Assembly: GCF_001552215.1 (NCBI RefSeq)
Contig: NZ_BCQT01000026.1
Location: 1-64,000 of the forward strand
DNA length: 64,000 bases
Reading direction: 5' to 3'
From: Actinomadura macra NBRC 14102
Lineage (GTDB): Bacteria; Actinomycetota; Actinomycetes; Streptosporangiales; Streptosporangiaceae
This document shows, piece after piece, positions 16,659-25,368 of this stretch. Position 1 is the first letter of the stretch; each line of letters begins with the position of its first letter. The translations under genes and the position numbers were made by a program. The notes beneath the pieces are model-generated. The model did no database searches. It saw nothing but the letters and a program-made list of their open reading frames with translations, and was not told the origin of the DNA.

Positions 16659-18268
16659 CGTTCACCTCCGGGGGCCGGGTCCAGGTCGGACAGCCGCCGC
16701 CTCAGCAGCTTCTTCTCGATCTTGCCGATCGAGGTCTTCGGGAGTTCGGGGACGACATGGATCCGGGTGGGCACCTTGAAGGCCGCGAGACGAGACCGGC
16801 AGTGCTCGACGATCTCCTCGAACGCCGGTGCCCCCGCGGGCCCGCCGGGCAGCGGCACGACGAACGCGACGACCTCCTCGTCCCGGACCGGGTCCCGTCC
16901 GGCGACGACCGCCGCCTCGGCGATCGCGGGGTGCGCCAGCAGCGCGAACTCCACCTCGCTCGCGGAGACGTTCTCGCCCGCGCGCTTGATGACGTCCTTG
17001 CGCCGGTCGAAGAAGTACACATAGCCCTTCTCGTCGAGGTAGCCGTTGTCCCCGGTGTGCAGCCAGCCGTCCCGGACCGCGGCGGCGGTGGCCTCGGGAT
17101 CCTTGAAGTAGCCCTTCATCAGCGTCCTGCCGGGCACTCCGGACACGAGGATCTCGCCGACGGCGCCGGCGGGGACGTCGCGTCCCTCCTCGTCCACGAT
17201 CCGCACCTGCCGGTCGTAGTTGGGCAGCCCGATGGAGGGCCACCGCCGGTCCCCGAAGACCGGGGACATCGTGACGACGGTCCCGCCCTCGGAGAGCCCG
17301 TAGCCGTTGATCAGCTCCACGCCGAACCGGCGCTCGAACTCGTCCTTCTCCGCCTCGGTGACGTTGATGGCGTAGACGACCCGGCGGACGCGGTGCGCGG
17401 TGTCGTCCGGCGAGGCGGGCTGCGCCAGGAGGGTCCGCACCTGCATGGCGACCAGGCTCACCACCGTCGCGCCGTGCCCGCGCACCCGCTCCCAGAAGGT
17501 GCTGGCGTGATAGTCCTCCAGCAGGATCGCCGTGCCGCCCACGGTCAGCGCCGCCAGCACCGTGATCTCCTGTGCGTTGATGTGGAAGAGCGGCAGGGCG
17601 GTCAGCAGCCGGTCGCCGCCGTCCAGCGCGGCGCCGCGCGAGACGCGCTCGCCGCCCCACAGGCAGTTCGCGTGCGTGATCATGACGGCCTTGGGGCGTG
17701 CCGTGGTGCCCGAGGTGAACAGCATCTCCACGACGTCCTCGCTATCGACGTCGGCGGGCGCGGCCGGCGCGGCGGCCGACAATTGCGCGAAGGGAACGAA
17801 CCCGGCGGGGGCGTGACCGTCGCGGGGCGTGCGGTCACGGGCGGCGCCACGGGCCACGATCCGGTGCTCGACCGCCGGGATGCCTGCCAGGACCTCGGCG
17901 AACATCGGGAGGTGGTCGGGTTCGGTGAGGACTCCCACCGCCTCGGAATGCTCGATCAGATACCGCAGTTCGGTGGCCGAGTTGGCGACGTTGGACGGCA
18001 CCATGACGGCCCCGAGCCAGGCCAGCCCGAACCAGGCGAAGACGAACTCGGCGCAGTTGCGCAGGTGGATCACCACCGCGTCGCCACGGCCGATCCCCAG
18101 CGCGGCGAACCCGCCCGCGGTCCGGCGGACGGCGTCCAGCACCTCCCGGTAGGTGTACTCGGTGACGGCGCCGGCCCGGTCCTCGACGAGGAGACAGGCG
18201 CGGTCGGGGTGCCGTCCGCACCGCTCGACGAGCAGGTCGGCGAGGGTGCGGTTCCCGATCAGGTCCAT
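16655..18268 (-). CDS. Acyl-CoA synthetase (AMP-forming, CaiC/FadD-like)
   Basis: A 537-residue ANL-superfamily ligase. The P-loop MLFTSGTTARPKAVMITHAN sits near residue 200, GYGLSEGG near 325, LHTGDNGYLDEKGYVYFFDRRKD near 415, and the C-terminal catalytic lysine in PKTSIGKIEKK. It should activate a carboxylic acid to its CoA thioester at the entry of the pathway. The substrate is not deducible; the overall pattern is close to crotonobetaine/carnitine-CoA ligase-like proteins. It starts 18 bases after the acyl-CoA dehydrogenase stop. Confidence 0.9.
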   Translation of the reverse strand: MDLIGNRTLADLLVERCGRHPDRACLLVEDRAGAVTEYTYREVLDAVRRTAGGFAALGIGRGDAVVIHLRNCAEFVFAWFGLAWLGAVMVPSNVANSATELRYLIEHSEAVGVLTEPDHLPMFAEVLAGIPAVEHRIVARGAARDRTPRDGHAPAGFVPFAQLSAAAPAAPADVDSEDVVEMLFTSGTTARPKAVMITHANCLWGGERVSRGAALDGGDRLLTALPLFHINAQEITVLAALTVGGTAILLEDYHASTFWERVRGHGATVVSLVAMQVRTLLAQPASPDDTAHRVRRVVYAINVTEAEKDEFERRFGVELINGYGLSEGGTVVTMSPVFGDRRWPSIGLPNYDRQVRIVDEEGRDVPAGAVGEILVSGVPGRTLMKGYFKDPEATAAAVRDGWLHTGDNGYLDEKGYVYFFDRRKDVIKRAGENVSASEVEFALLAHPAIAEAAVVAGRDPVRDEEVVAFVVPLPGGPAGAPAFEEIVEHCRSRLAAFKVPTRIHVVPELPKTSIGKIEKKLLRRRLSDLDPAPGGER

Positions 18269-18286
18269 GACGGCTCCTCCCCGCGC

Positions 18287-19432
18287 TCAGTCCCGCGAGG
18301 ACAGGCCGAGCAGGTTGCGCGCGATCATCCAGCGGTGGATCTCCGAGGAGCCGTGCCCGATCCGCCAGACGCGCACCTGCCGGTAGAAGCTCTGGATCGG
18401 CAACTCCCGGCTGTAGCCGAGGCCGCCGAAGATCTGTAGGCAGCGGTCGGTGACGCGCTGGGCCATCTCGGTCGCGTAGAGCTTGGCGATGAACGCCTCG
18501 TTACGGATGTGCTCGCCCTCGTCGGCCATCCAGGCGGCCCGGTACACCAGGAACCGCGCCGCGTCGAGTTCGACCGCGGAGTCGGCCAGCATCCACTGCA
18601 CCGCCTGCCGCGTCGCGATGGGCTTTCCCCAGGTCACCCGCTGCTTGGCCCACTCGACGGCCATGTCGAGGCACCGCTGGGCGATACCGAGTTGGAAGGC
18701 CGCGATCTTGAGCCGTCCGTGCGTCAGCTGGTGCGACGCCAGCGCCCAGCCGCCGCCGACCTCGCCGAGGCGGGCCGAGTCCGGGACGACGCAGTCGCTG
18801 AACGACAGCTCGTAGGGCTCCCAGTCGTCCCCCATCGTGGGGATCGGACGCGAGAGCTCGAAGCCCGGCGTGCCCATGTCCACCAGGAAGCAGGTGATGC
18901 CCCGTCCCCCGGCGGACGGGTCGGTGCTGGCGAACAGGATGCAGAAGTCGGCGCGATCGACCTCCGAGATGAAGATCTTCGTGCCGTTGATCACCCAGTC
19001 GTCGCCGCTGCGCACCGCCGTCGTGGCGATGCGGGCGAAGTCCGATCCCGTGCCGGGCTCGGTGAAGGCGTAGCAGCTGCGCCGCTCACCGGCGATGACC
19101 GGGTAGAGGTACCTCTTCTTCTGCTCCTCGTCGGCCTGGTAGAGGACGGGTTCGGGACTGCCGCCGAACTCGAACATCGCCGGATGCTTGTAGAGCTCCT
19201 CGACGACCAGGCAGGTGGCAAGGGTGCCCATGCCCTGGCCACCGTGCTCCTCCGGCACGTCCAAGGCCCACAGCCCCTGGTCCCGTGCCCGCTCCTGCAG
19301 GGCGCGCCGTTCCTCCGGAGACAGCTTGCCCTCCTTGAGGAACCGCGGCTCCAGCGGCATCAGTTCCCGCTCGCGGAACCGGCGCACCGAGTCGACGAAC
19401 ATGCTGAGCTCGGCCGGGATCCTGAAGTCCAT
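18287..19432 (-). CDS. Acyl-CoA dehydrogenase, atypical catalytic site
   Basis: The 381-residue flavoenzyme has the family signatures CYAFTEPGTGSDFARI (FAD binding), VINGTKIFISEVDRAD and the C-terminal QIFGGLGYSRELPI. It should introduce a 2,3-double bond in an acyl-CoA and pass electrons to ETF. At the place where most members read Tyr-Glu-Gly-Thr-Ser-Glu, with Glu as the catalytic base, this protein reads Gly-His-Gly-Ser-Ser-Glu, so the base is moved or the reaction differs. It is the first gene of the operon. ATG 19432 has GGAGGG nine bases upstream, and an operator lies 22 bases before it. Confidence 0.9.
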   Translation of the reverse strand: MDFRIPAELSMFVDSVRRFRERELMPLEPRFLKEGKLSPEERRALQERARDQGLWALDVPEEHGGQGMGTLATCLVVEELYKHPAMFEFGGSPEPVLYQADEEQKKRYLYPVIAGERRSCYAFTEPGTGSDFARIATTAVRSGDDWVINGTKIFISEVDRADFCILFASTDPSAGGRGITCFLVDMGTPGFELSRPIPTMGDDWEPYELSFSDCVVPDSARLGEVGGGWALASHQLTHGRLKIAAFQLGIAQRCLDMAVEWAKQRVTWGKPIATRQAVQWMLADSAVELDAARFLVYRAAWMADEGEHIRNEAFIAKLYATEMAQRVTDRCLQIFGGLGYSRELPIQSFYRQVRVWRIGHGSSEIHRWMIARNLLGLSSRD

Positions 19433-19453
19433 ACGCCGTCACCCTCCGTCTTT

Positions 19454-19471
19454 CGACCGACTAGTCGGTCG
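19454..19471. promoter_or_regulatory. Operator palindrome, copy 1
   Basis: CGACCGACTAGTCGGTCG is a perfect 18-base palindrome 22 bases upstream of the acyl-CoA dehydrogenase start, where a bound repressor would block the operon. The same core recurs at 19692 and 22475. TetR-family proteins that control acyl-CoA genes commonly use such sites. Confidence 0.75.
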
Positions 19472-19691
19472 GCTCTGACTTTTTCATGGCCCCGGACCGT
19501 TGTCAACGGCCGACGTGACGACCCAGGGACGCCATCCGGACGCACCGGTACCGAGCCCCACGCCTTTCCGGCACGGCATCGAATAGAGCTCCATCGCTCG
19601 TTCATTTCGGATGGAACTATGGCGTTCGACGAAATGTCAATCCCTTGCGATGGAGGGTTGACGACCCCTCGGAGGCGATGTTAGCTTGAAT

Positions 19692-19709
19692 CGTCCGACC
19701 GGTCGGTCG
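19692..19709. promoter_or_regulatory. Operator palindrome, copy 2
   Basis: CGTCCGACCGGTCGGTCG matches copy 3 at 17 of 18 positions and copy 1 at 15 of 18. One mismatch breaks its symmetry. It lies about 230 bases before the amidase start and probably serves that promoter. Confidence 0.7.
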
Positions 19710-19936
19710 GCTAACCTCTCTGACTCAGAACCCCTCGTCTACCAGCGTCGACACGGTCGTCCCTCCTCCTCCAGACGAGCTCCGGGGATCAAAACCCAGC
19801 CGCATGTCGAAATAGACTTCACGAACAACTCACTTGTCATCTCGCCATGTCGTCCCGTCACGGACCCGAATTCACCAATTCTTTCGCATCCGTGACGGCA
19901 TTAAATAATCCTCGGCACGATGTATCAGGAGGACGG

Positions 19937-21382
19937 ATGGCCGGCGATCTGAACAGCGGTCCGACGGCAGCCGAACTGGTCAGCGCCTATGCCGCCGGGA
20001 CGCTCTCCCCGGTGGAGGCGACGACCGCGGCCCTGGAGGCGATCCAGGCGCACGACACCGAGTACAACGCCTACGCCCTGGTCGATCCGGAAAGCGCGCT
20101 CGCGGGCGCCCGCGCCGCCGAGGGCCGCTGGCGGGCCGGCGCCCCAGCCGGCCCGATCGACGGCGTGCCGATGTCGATCAAGGACCTCTTCCTCACCCGT
20201 GGCTGGCCGACGCTCCGCGGTTCGCGCTGCGTCGATCCGGACCAGCCCTGGGACGTTGACAGCCCGGTGGCCGCGCGGCTGCGCGAGAGCGGCCCGGTGC
20301 TGCTCGGCAAGACCACGACCCCGGAGATGGGCTGGAAGGCCGTCTGCGACAACCCGCTGACCGGCGTGACCCGCAACCCCTGGGACACCACCCGCACCCC
20401 GGGCGGCTCCAGCGGCGGCAGCGCGGCCGCGGTCGCCGCCGGCATGGGCGCCCTGTCTGCCGGCACCGACGGCGGCGGATCGGTCCGCATCCCGGCGGCG
20501 TTCTGCGGCATCGTCGGCTTCAAGCCGACACACGGCCGTATCCCCCTGTATCCGCTCAGCTCGCTCGCCGTCCTGTCGCACGCGGGCCCGATGGCACAGA
20601 CGGTCGAGGACGTCGCACTCCTTCTGGACGCCCTGGCGCTGCCCGACCACCGCGACCCCTACGCCCTCGGACCGCACGGCGGCCCCTACACCGAGGCGCT
20701 CGGACGGGACGTCCGCGGGGTCGTCGCCGCCTTCTCCCCCGATCTCGGGTATGCCCGCGTCGACCCGGAGGTCGCCGCGGCCGTCGCGGCCGCCGCGGAG
20801 GCGCTCCAGGACACGGGCGTCCGCGTCGAGCAGGCGGACCCGGGGTTCCCCGACCCGCTCGCGGCGTTCGATGTCCTCTGGTGCGCCGGCGCGGCGAAGT
20901 GGCTCGACGCGTTCGGCGCCGACGCCGACGGCATCGACCCCGGCCTGCGCGCCGTGATCGAGCGGGGGCTCACCTGCACCGCGGGCGACTATCTCGCTGC
21001 GGAGGCCGAACGGGTCGCGCTGGGAGTCCGCATGGGCGAGTTCCACACCCGCCACGATGTGCTGATCACACCGACGGTGCCGATCCCGGCCTTCGAGACC
21101 GGTCATGACGTGCCACCGGGCAGCGGCTTGGGCAGTTGGCCGGAGTGGACACCGTTCACCTACCCGTTCAACATGACCCACCAGCCGGCGATCACCGTTC
21201 CGGTCGGGTTCACCGGGACCGGGCTCCCGATCGGCATGCAGATCGTGGGGCCGCGCCATTCCGAGGCGCTGGTGCTGGCGGTCGCCCACGCGGTCGAGAG
21301 GGTCCGGCCGCGGGCGGATCGCCGCGCCCCGGTCCGGCCTTCCGCGTCGTCCACGACGAAGGCTCCGGCCACGGCCCGCTGA
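19937..21382 (+). CDS. Amidase (amidase signature family)
   Basis: A 481-residue amidase. The catalytic lysine lies in PMSIKDLF near residue 78. The Gly/Ser-rich signature TPGGSSGGSAAAVAAG follows near 155, then GTDGGGSVRIPAAFCGIVGFKP, giving the Ser-cisSer-Lys triad. It hydrolyses a carboxamide to acid and ammonia; the product acid could feed the CoA ligase of the divergent operon. ATG 19937 has the strong site AGGAGGAC just upstream. The long leader and operator copy 2 indicate control together with the operon. Specificity is unknown. Confidence 0.9.
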   Translation: MAGDLNSGPTAAELVSAYAAGTLSPVEATTAALEAIQAHDTEYNAYALVDPESALAGARAAEGRWRAGAPAGPIDGVPMSIKDLFLTRGWPTLRGSRCVDPDQPWDVDSPVAARLRESGPVLLGKTTTPEMGWKAVCDNPLTGVTRNPWDTTRTPGGSSGGSAAAVAAGMGALSAGTDGGGSVRIPAAFCGIVGFKPTHGRIPLYPLSSLAVLSHAGPMAQTVEDVALLLDALALPDHRDPYALGPHGGPYTEALGRDVRGVVAAFSPDLGYARVDPEVAAAVAAAAEALQDTGVRVEQADPGFPDPLAAFDVLWCAGAAKWLDAFGADADGIDPGLRAVIERGLTCTAGDYLAAEAERVALGVRMGEFHTRHDVLITPTVPIPAFETGHDVPPGSGLGSWPEWTPFTYPFNMTHQPAITVPVGFTGTGLPIGMQIVGPRHSEALVLAVAHAVERVRPRADRRAPVRPSASSTTKAPATAR

Positions 21383-21389
21383 GTCGGGT

Positions 21390-21432
21390 CCCCGCCCTCG
21401 CCTTCCTACCGCGCGGAAGAGCGAGGACGGGG
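21390..21432. terminator. Bidirectional hairpin between convergent genes
   Basis: Between the amidase and the convergent luciferase-like gene, CCCCG, CTCGC and CTTCC pair with GGAAG, GCGAG and CGGGG around a short loop, with small mismatches. A long GC-rich hairpin in a 62-base convergent gap is the expected actinomycete terminator form, without a T-run. Confidence 0.55.
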
Positions 21433-21444
21433 TGGGCCAGGACG

Positions 21445-22275
21445 CTAGCGCAGTCCTTCCGTGAAACCCGTGAGCTCGTCCAGGGCACGCAGCGAGTCGG
21501 ACTCGGGTGCGGTGGGGAGCAGGAGCCCGATCCGTTCGACGCCCGCGGCGGCGAGCTCCGCCACCGCGGCGGCGTCGGCGTTCAGCCCGCAGAGTGTGAT
21601 CGGGACGTCGGGACGGCCCTGCTCGGCCAGCAGGGCGGCGGCGCGCCGGATCTCGGCCGGCGGGGTCGCGGCGCGGGGCAGCCATCCGTCGCCGTGCCGG
21701 GCTAGCCGGGCCAGCGCCGCGGGGCTCTCGCCGCCGATGTAGATCGGCGGATGCGGCCGCCGCACCGGCTTCGGCCAGAGATGGATCGGGTCGAAGTCCA
21801 CGTGGTCACCGTGGAACTCGGCCTCGTCCTGCGTCCAGATCGCCTTGATCGCCGCCAACTGCTCGTTGAGGAGGGCGCCCCGCGCACCGGGGTCGATCCC
21901 GTGGTTGCACATCTCCTCCCGATTCCAGCCGACGCCGACACCGAGAATCACACGGCCGCCGGAGAGCAGGTCCAGGGTCGCCACTTCCTTGGCGGTGTGG
22001 ATCGTGTCCCGCTGCGGGAGAAGCGAGATGGCGGTGCCGAGCAGCAGCTCGGAGGTCACCGTCGCGGCCGCGGTGAGCGCCAGGAACGGGGCCAGGGTGC
22101 GATAGTAGGGCCGCGGCAGGTCGGCGCGGCCCTGCCAGAGGGTCTCGCGAGCGACCGGAATATGCGAATGCTCGGCGATGAACAGTGAGTCGAAACCGCG
22201 CTCCTCGGCCGCCGTCGCCAATACCTCCGGCCGGATGCCTTCGTCGGTCAATAGCGTGTAGATGCCGAACTTCAT
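21445..22275 (-). CDS. LLM-class (luciferase-like) flavin or F420-dependent oxidoreductase
   Basis: The 276-residue TIM-barrel protein has the bacterial-luciferase pattern of the actinobacterial F420/FMN families: MKFGIYTLLTDEGI at the start, FDSLFIAEHSHIP, KEVATLDLLSGGRVILGVGVGWN, and HPPIYIGGESPAALARLARHGDGW. It may oxidise or reduce a pathway intermediate with F420, or act as an FMNH2 monooxygenase. Cofactor choice cannot be settled by eye. Its promoter faces the MHS symporter, and a 26-base palindrome lies about 200 bases upstream. Confidence 0.87.
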   Translation of the reverse strand: MKFGIYTLLTDEGIRPEVLATAAEERGFDSLFIAEHSHIPVARETLWQGRADLPRPYYRTLAPFLALTAAATVTSELLLGTAISLLPQRDTIHTAKEVATLDLLSGGRVILGVGVGWNREEMCNHGIDPGARGALLNEQLAAIKAIWTQDEAEFHGDHVDFDPIHLWPKPVRRPHPPIYIGGESPAALARLARHGDGWLPRAATPPAEIRRAAALLAEQGRPDVPITLCGLNADAAAVAELAAAGVERIGLLLPTAPESDSLRALDELTGFTEGLR

Positions 22276-22810
22276 GCAGTCACCGGGCCTTGTCGTCTGT
22301 GTGCCTATTCCTCCGGCAAGACCGAACCGGATTCACCGGGGGCGGCATCATGAATTTCCGTTGATCGACGTGCTTGATCTTACGCCGGCGGTTACCGGAC
22401 AGCAACGCGCAAACAGCGGAGAAACACAAGGTCAAGGGTTGACACCTCGCACCTCAGCTGCAATCGTATTCATACGACCGACCGGTCGGTCGTATGGACC
22501 GAGGCTTGGTGGCGCCGCCGCCCACAAGGCGGGCGCCAGCTGCGTTTCCACACCGGTGGCCGCACAACCGCCGCAGCTGGAACGTCCACACGTGATCAAC
22601 GTGGGCTAACGTCAGGGTCGCCGCCGTCAAAGACGATTCCGGCGACCTCCAGGGCGCTGCTCCGGGGGCTCAGCGCATTCGTGCGCCGGCGCGCGAAACG
22701 TCATGTCCGGAGGGTGGTAAATTCCGGACGATAACGCTTTCCACGCGCACGGTAAGTGGTCGCGAGACCGTCGTCTGACGGTCCGCCACGCCGTTGGAAA
22801 GGAAATGCGG
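22276..22810. other. Divergent promoter region upstream of the symporter
   Basis: This 535-base gap lies between the luciferase-like gene and the MHS symporter. It contains operator copy 3 at 22471-22496 and otherwise no protein-like frame. The stretch 22690-22760 is relatively AT-rich and may carry the symporter promoter. Confidence 0.55.
22471..22496. promoter_or_regulatory. Operator palindrome, copy 3 (26-base perfect)
   Basis: Positions 22471-22483 and 22484-22496 are perfect reverse complements. The central 18 bases (22475-22492) read CGACCGACCGGTCGGTCG and differ from copy 1 only at the two central positions. It lies between the divergent luciferase-like and symporter genes, so one regulator could control both. 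Confidence 0.78.
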
Positions 22811-24274
22811 ATGGTCCCTGGAACGGCACCCGCAAAGGACACATCCACGAAGGGCAAGCTAAAGATCGCGGCCGCCGCGCTGGCGGCGTCCAGTATCGAG
22901 AACTACGACTTCTTCATCTACGGAACCGCTGCGGCACTGGTCTTTCCGGACCTGTTCTTTCCCGGCCAGAGTCCGCTCGCCGGGGCGCTGCTGTCCTTCT
23001 CCACGTTCGCGATCGGATTCATCGCTCGGCCGGTCGGAGCGGTGATCTTCGGTCACCTCGGTGACGTCCACGGCCGCAAGAAGTCCCTCGTCATGGTGCT
23101 CCTGACGATGGGCCTCGGCACCACGCTGATCGGCGTGCTACCGACCTACGACACCATCGGTCCCGCGGCCCCCTTGTTCCTGGTCCTGCTCCGGCTCGTC
23201 CAGGGGATCGCGCTCGGCGGCCAGACCGGCGGGGTGATCCTGCTGGCGCTGGAGAACGCGCCACCCCACCGTCGCGGCTTCTTCTCCAGCTTCGCCCTCG
23301 CCGGCGGGCCCGCGGGGATCCTGGTGGGCAACTTCGCCTTCCTGCTCACTGACGCCCTCACCACGTCGGACTCCTTCGACTCCTGGGGCTGGCGCCTGCC
23401 GTTCCTCGCGAGCATCGCGCTGCTCGGCCTGACGCTCTACATCCAGTTCCGGATCGAGGAGACCCGGGCGTTCCAGCGCCTCCAGCGCACCGCGCCGGCC
23501 GTTCGGCCCGCGCCCGCCGAGGGCCCGGCGCCGCGGCCCGAACGGCCGGCGTTCCGGGCGTCCCGTTCGCCCGTCCTGGAGGCGCTGCGCCGCTATCCGA
23601 AGCAGATCGTCCTCATCGGCGGCGCCTATATCGGCATCAACGTGACCTACTACCTCTTCATGACCTTCGCCATCGCCTACGGCACCAACGACGACATCCT
23701 CGACATGCCGAAAAGCAGGGTCCTGGTGGGCGTGCTGGCAGGCGCCGCGGTCCAGCTGGTCATGCTCCCCGTCGCGGGCGCGCTGTCGGACCGTTTCGGA
23801 CGCCGCGGGATGATGACGACCGGCTCGTTGCTGCTCGGAGTATGGGCGTTCCTTTTCTGGCCGCTGCTCAACACCGAGTCGCCCGCCCTCATCGTCTTCG
23901 CGTTCGTCGTCGGGCTGGGGGTGCTGCACACGACCATGTACGCCCCGCAAGGCGCGTTCTTCGCCGAGACCTTCCCGACCGCGACGCGTTATTCGGCGAT
24001 GTCGCTGAGCATCCAGATCGCCTCGGTGATCGGCGGGGCGCTGGCACCGCTCATCGCGACGTCCCTGTACGCCTGGACCGGATCGTGGGTGGCCATCGCG
24101 GTCTACATGGCCGGGGTCTGCCTCATCACCGTCGTCTCTGTGCTCCTGCTCCAGGAGACCTACCGGAGCGACATCGAGGACCCGGCCGCCGACAAGGCCG
24201 TCGAGGCATCGGCCGGAGGGCCGGTCGGGGAATCCCCGGGTCCGGACGAGGCGGGCACGATGAGCCCCGCCTGA
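22811..24274 (+). CDS. MFS transporter, metabolite:H+ symporter (MHS) type
   Basis: A 12-helix permease of the MHS group (relatives of ShiA, ProP and KgtP). The start SSIENYDFFIYGTAAALVFPDLFF, the loop FGHLGDVHGRKKSL, QGIALGGQTGGVILLALENAP and WGWRLPFLASI are all characteristic. A Pro/Ala-rich cytoplasmic insert sits between TM6 and TM7, and a hydrophilic 40-residue tail ends the protein. It likely imports the carboxylate used by this island. ATG 22811 has AAAGGA at a seven-base distance; ATG 22805 is too close to that site but remains possible. Confidence 0.87.
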   Translation: MVPGTAPAKDTSTKGKLKIAAAALAASSIENYDFFIYGTAAALVFPDLFFPGQSPLAGALLSFSTFAIGFIARPVGAVIFGHLGDVHGRKKSLVMVLLTMGLGTTLIGVLPTYDTIGPAAPLFLVLLRLVQGIALGGQTGGVILLALENAPPHRRGFFSSFALAGGPAGILVGNFAFLLTDALTTSDSFDSWGWRLPFLASIALLGLTLYIQFRIEETRAFQRLQRTAPAVRPAPAEGPAPRPERPAFRASRSPVLEALRRYPKQIVLIGGAYIGINVTYYLFMTFAIAYGTNDDILDMPKSRVLVGVLAGAAVQLVMLPVAGALSDRFGRRGMMTTGSLLLGVWAFLFWPLLNTESPALIVFAFVVGLGVLHTTMYAPQGAFFAETFPTATRYSAMSLSIQIASVIGGALAPLIATSLYAWTGSWVAIAVYMAGVCLITVVSVLLLQETYRSDIEDPAADKAVEASAGGPVGESPGPDEAGTMSPA

Positions 24275-24296
24275 CGCTCCTCAGGGCCGCAGTCCC

Positions 24297-24911
24297 TCAG
24301 GGTCGCAGCCCCCGATAGGCGTAATCCCAGAAAGCGTCGGCGATCTCCTCGTGCGTGAGCTTCCCATCCGAGTGGTACCACTGGTACGCCCAGTTGCTCA
24401 TGCCGAATATCGCGAGACTGAACAGCTTGGTATCGACGTCCCGGAAGGTTCCCGTGGCGATGCCGTCCCGGACGACGTCCTCGACCATGGCCTCGTATCG
24501 GGCTCGCTTTTCGGTGGCGACGGCGAGGTCGGCATCGGGAAGCTCGCGGTGGTTCTCGAAGAACACCCGGCACTGGCCGCGCCTGGTGGCGATGTTCTCG
24601 AGAAAGTCGTGAATGACACCGCGCAGCAACTCGACCGGCTCGATTCCCTGGGCGACGCGGGCGCGGTGCGCGTCGATCAGACCGTCGATCAGCTCCTCGT
24701 GCATGTACCACAGGAGTTCCGACTTACTGCGGAAGTAGTGATACAGAGTGGGCTTGCCGATTCCGACGGCGGCGGCGATGTCGTCCATCGAGGCGCCGGC
24801 GTACCCCAGTTTCTCAAAGAGGTCGGCGGCGATCCGGATGATCTCCGCGCGGCGCTCGTCCTTGGACATCTGCCGCCGCCTCGACCGCCGCACCGAATCA
24901 GCTTCCGACAT
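24297..24911 (-). CDS. TetR-family repressor, probable controller of the catabolic island
   Basis: The 204-residue regulator has the TetR helix-turn-helix at residues 20-65 (RAEIIRIAADLFEKLGYAGA, then IAAAVGIGKPTLYHYFRSKSELLWYM) and a C-terminal ligand domain. TetR proteins of this type (KstR2/FadR-like) bind acyl-CoA or acid ligands. It is the only TetR gene within the island, which makes it the best candidate to bind the three repeated palindromes. ATG 24911 has GGAG nine bases upstream; an upstream in-frame start at 24962 and an internal ATG are alternatives. Confidence 0.85.
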   Translation of the reverse strand: MSEADSVRRSRRRQMSKDERRAEIIRIAADLFEKLGYAGASMDDIAAAVGIGKPTLYHYFRSKSELLWYMHEELIDGLIDAHRARVAQGIEPVELLRGVIHDFLENIATRRGQCRVFFENHRELPDADLAVATEKRARYEAMVEDVVRDGIATGTFRDVDTKLFSLAIFGMSNWAYQWYHSDGKLTHEEIADAFWDYAYRGLRP

Positions 24912-25368
24912 CCGCGTCCACTCCGCATCACTGGGGAATATCAAGGGGCGAGCCAACCTCATGAGCCGGAGGAGGGCTCCCGCCTGATAGCTCGATCCTG
25001 AAGTATACCAGGATGCTCACAATTACCTGACCGTCTACCGGCCGGCCACCGGCTAAAAGGATCCGCCCCGTACTTATCGGAGCAATGCCCGGGAAGCCAC
25101 TCGCATTAACGCGTGACCGGCGCTATACGCGAGGCGGCCGCGCCATCCCCATGCCGGGTTCCTGCCAAGGTCCCGGGCTGCCCCAGCACGGACCAGACGA
25201 TCGCCCTCACTCCTCCCATGACGACATGGTATTGATGGATCTCGGCCCTACTGTCGGAATCCGACCCTTCATCCAGCTCACCCCTTCCAGAAGGCACGAA
25301 TAATCCCCTGTTCAAAGCGGTGGCGAGCGTCAGCCTGATACCGACCGTCACAAAGGAGTGCCGAGTCC
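24912..25368. other. Intergenic region between TetR and alpha/beta hydrolase genes
   Basis: This 457-base stretch holds the divergent promoters of the TetR gene and the hydrolase. GACCGTCTA at about 25029-25037 matches half of the island operator at 8 of 9 positions, but its other half is poor. No protein-like frame is seen. Confidence 0.35.

Larger units (their letters stand above)
19433..19936. other. Divergent promoter region of the catabolic island
   Basis: This 504-base region separates the minus-strand acyl-CoA dehydrogenase operon from the plus-strand amidase. It holds two operator-like palindromes (annotated separately), each near one end of a relatively AT-rich middle (19560-19660), and a long leader before the amidase. 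No protein-like frame was found. Confidence 0.6.

Noticed and set aside
22618-22690. Possible small minus-strand gene before the symporter
   Set aside because: The frame is short, has no ribosome site and gives a composition like random sequence.
25106-25351. Minus-strand 81-residue frame between the TetR and hydrolase genes
   Set aside because: No ribosome site, no motif, and it covers the likely promoter of the hydrolase gene.
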